Below, piece by piece: positions 62,888-64,000 of a stretch of DNA of 64,000 bases. Within the stretch, counting starts at the first letter, position 1; every line of letters begins with the position of its first letter. The position numbers were made by a program, and so were the translations under genes. Below the pieces are notes generated by a model, which ran no database searches, was not told the origin of the DNA, and saw only the letters and a list, made by a program, of their open reading frames with translations. Source of the DNA: Syntrophaceae bacterium UBA2210 (GTDB taxonomy: Bacteria; Desulfobacterota; Syntrophia; Syntrophales; UBA2210); the NCBI GenBank assembly GCA_002327865.1, contig DCUQ01000010.1:96996-160995 (forward strand). The letters are read 5' to 3'.

Positions 62888-64000
62888 TTAATCCCTCTGC
62901 AGATGCCTGCCGAGAGTCAGGATTTCCGCTTCCTTTGTCCCTTCATAAAGTTCGAGGATTTTGGCATCGCGGTACCACTTTTGAACCTTATATTCTTCGA
63001 AGTAGCCATAGCCACCATGGAGTTCGACAGCGTAGTTGGCGCAGGAGACAGCCGTCTTCCCGCCGAAATATTTTGCCATTGCCGAGAGGCTATAATCGGG
63101 ACGTCCCTGATCAACCAGCCAGCCGGCCTTGTAAACAAGACCTCTGAGGGCTTCGATCGCGACGGCCATTTCCGTCAGTTTCAACTGGGATATCTGGAAA
63201 CTGCCGAGCGGTTTGCCGAAAACTGTTCTTTCCTTTACATACTTAATGCTCTCTTCGAGGCAGGCCTCTGAGAGACCGAGGCATTGACCCGCGATCCAGA
63301 CACGTGTTGTGTCGAACAGGTCCATCAGCTGGCGGAAACCGTTTCCTTCTTTTCCGACAAGGTTGGACTGGGGAACGCGTACGTCTTCAAGCACAACCTC
63401 CGATGTATCGCTCGACCGTAGTCCCATCTTTCCTGTCAGATGATTTGTAGTTACCCCCTGCGTTTTAGTCGGGATAATAATAAGGCTGAATTGGTCGTGT
63501 CGTTTCGCTTCGGGATTGGTGATACACTGTGTCACCAAAAAATCACTGTTCGAAGCGTTGGTGATAAAAGTTTTGTTGCCGTTGATTACGTAATCGTTTC
63601 CATCCTTGACAGCCCGTGTCCTATAACCTGCAACGTCGGTACCGGCGTTGGGCTCTGTGAATGCTCCGGCACTTATCCACTCTCCGTTGCACACACGCGT
63701 AAGATATGTCTTCTTCTGTTCCTCGGAGCCAAAATGAAGGATCGCCTCGCAGCCGAAACTTGCGGCCCAGATGTTATGACCGATTCCCATGTCCACCCTG
63801 GAAATCTGTTCGGTAATGAGAGCATTTCCCAGGCTGCCCATCCCTGCTCCCCCGTACTCTTCGGGGATCCACGCTCCGACAAGGCCCAAGGCTGCAGCTT
63901 CCGTGACAAGGTCCCGTGTGTACTTTTCTTCCCTGTCGCATTCTTCCGAAAGAGGGGGAAACTTGTCCTTGGCAAAACGGTACGTCATGTCACGCAACAT
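62888..64000 (-). CDS. Acyl-CoA dehydrogenase, N-terminus cut by the window edge
   Basis: 370 visible residues of an about 380-residue flavoprotein; only some ten N-terminal residues are missing. AFTEPNAGTDVAG and FITNAS are the FAD/substrate signatures, and LELYEGTKEAEI near the end carries the catalytic base Glu353 of the visible part, the YEGT position of short- and medium-chain enzymes. It oxidises an acyl-CoA to enoyl-CoA, the first beta-oxidation step, passing electrons to an electron-transfer flavoprotein that is not encoded here. Short-chain butyryl- or glutaryl-type substrates are plausible. Confidence 0.93.
   Translation of the reverse strand: MLRDMTYRFAKDKFPPLSEECDREEKYTRDLVTEAAALGLVGAWIPEEYGGAGMGSLGNALITEQISRVDMGIGHNIWAASFGCEAILHFGSEEQKKTYLTRVCNGEWISAGAFTEPNAGTDVAGYRTRAVKDGNDYVINGNKTFITNASNSDFLVTQCITNPEAKRHDQFSLIIIPTKTQGVTTNHLTGKMGLRSSDTSEVVLEDVRVPQSNLVGKEGNGFRQLMDLFDTTRVWIAGQCLGLSEACLEESIKYVKERTVFGKPLGSFQISQLKLTEMAVAIEALRGLVYKAGWLVDQGRPDYSLSAMAKYFGGKTAVSCANYAVELHGGYGYFEEYKVQKWYRDAKILELYEGTKEAEILTLGRHLQRD

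Noticed and set aside
1..64000. CRISPR arrays, tRNA or rRNA genes, prophage or insertion sequences
   Set aside because: No regular spacer-repeat array, no tRNA T-loop with a cloverleaf, and no integrase or transposase frame was seen in any gap.

Overview
The window looks like a chromosomal segment of a Gram-negative strict anaerobe, most likely a deltaproteobacterial-type organism (Desulfobacterota, perhaps a syntroph or sulfate reducer). This is inferred from gene content only: a KdsD-type LPS gene, a porin and a lipoprotein, an oxygen-sensitive formate dehydrogenase / aldehyde oxidoreductase / heterodisulfide-reductase-like cluster, beta-oxidation genes, a likely selenoprotein and a GAF-fused GspE ATPase. 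No rRNA, tRNA, CRISPR array, phage or intact insertion sequence was seen.

Layout. 1-5.3 kb: kdsD (5' truncated), a double zinc-ribbon protein, a Nudix-like protein, an aminotransferase, a HAD phosphatase, then a PTPS-III-like/FolE2 pteridine pair. 5.3-11.1 kb: a membrane GAF/adenylate cyclase and a GDSL hydrolase on the minus strand, then a GAF-GspE ATPase. 11.1-12.1 kb: non-coding DNA with an interspersed repeat, two structured-RNA candidates and one doubtful small ORF. 12.1-24.9 kb: the main metabolic island. It holds a Tat-type ferredoxin with a tungsten aldehyde:ferredoxin oxidoreductase (AOR), then a tightly packed run of Tat-type NapG-like FeS protein, two HdrA-like flavoproteins, MvhD, FrhB-like protein, Cys-type FdhA, HdrC-like protein, NapH-like membrane FeS protein and a shortened AOR paralogue. 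25-35.4 kb: mutS, an acetate-type transporter and an OFA-family MFS carrier with matching promoters and terminators, a UshA-like nucleotidase, a GNAT protein, recN and nadK. 35.6-45.1 kb: an RdgC-like protein, a SHOCT lipoprotein, a porin, hflX (apparently AUA start), lgt, and a flavin disulfide reductase whose active-site cysteine codon is an in-frame TGA followed by a SECIS-like hairpin, then an MFS carrier. 45.2-52.4 kb: a TAXI-type TRAP transporter followed by a diaminopentanoate-dehydrogenase-like protein and a KamA-type radical SAM enzyme. 52.4-56.9 kb: an HD hydrolase, a membrane protein and an M16C protease. 57-64 kb: a CoA-transferase and a FabD-like acyltransferase convergent with crotonase, hydroxyacyl-CoA dehydrogenase and acyl-CoA dehydrogenase.

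How the genes may work together. The 12-25 kb island has parts for moving electrons between aldehydes or acids, formate, ferredoxin and the quinone pool, but no HdrB-type CCG subunit is visible, so it is unlikely to be an ordinary heterodisulfide reductase. The 57-64 kb genes would activate and beta-oxidise a short-chain or dicarboxylic acid, and the reducing equivalents could be released as formate. The acetate-type and OFA-type carriers in the middle fit such a metabolism.

The strongest unusual signals are the probable selenoprotein at 42433-43764, the AUA start of hflX at 39805, the Tat-tagged AOR/Hdr/Fdh/NapGH island with a shortened AOR paralogue, and a folded RNA element about 0.5 kb upstream of the AOR genes.
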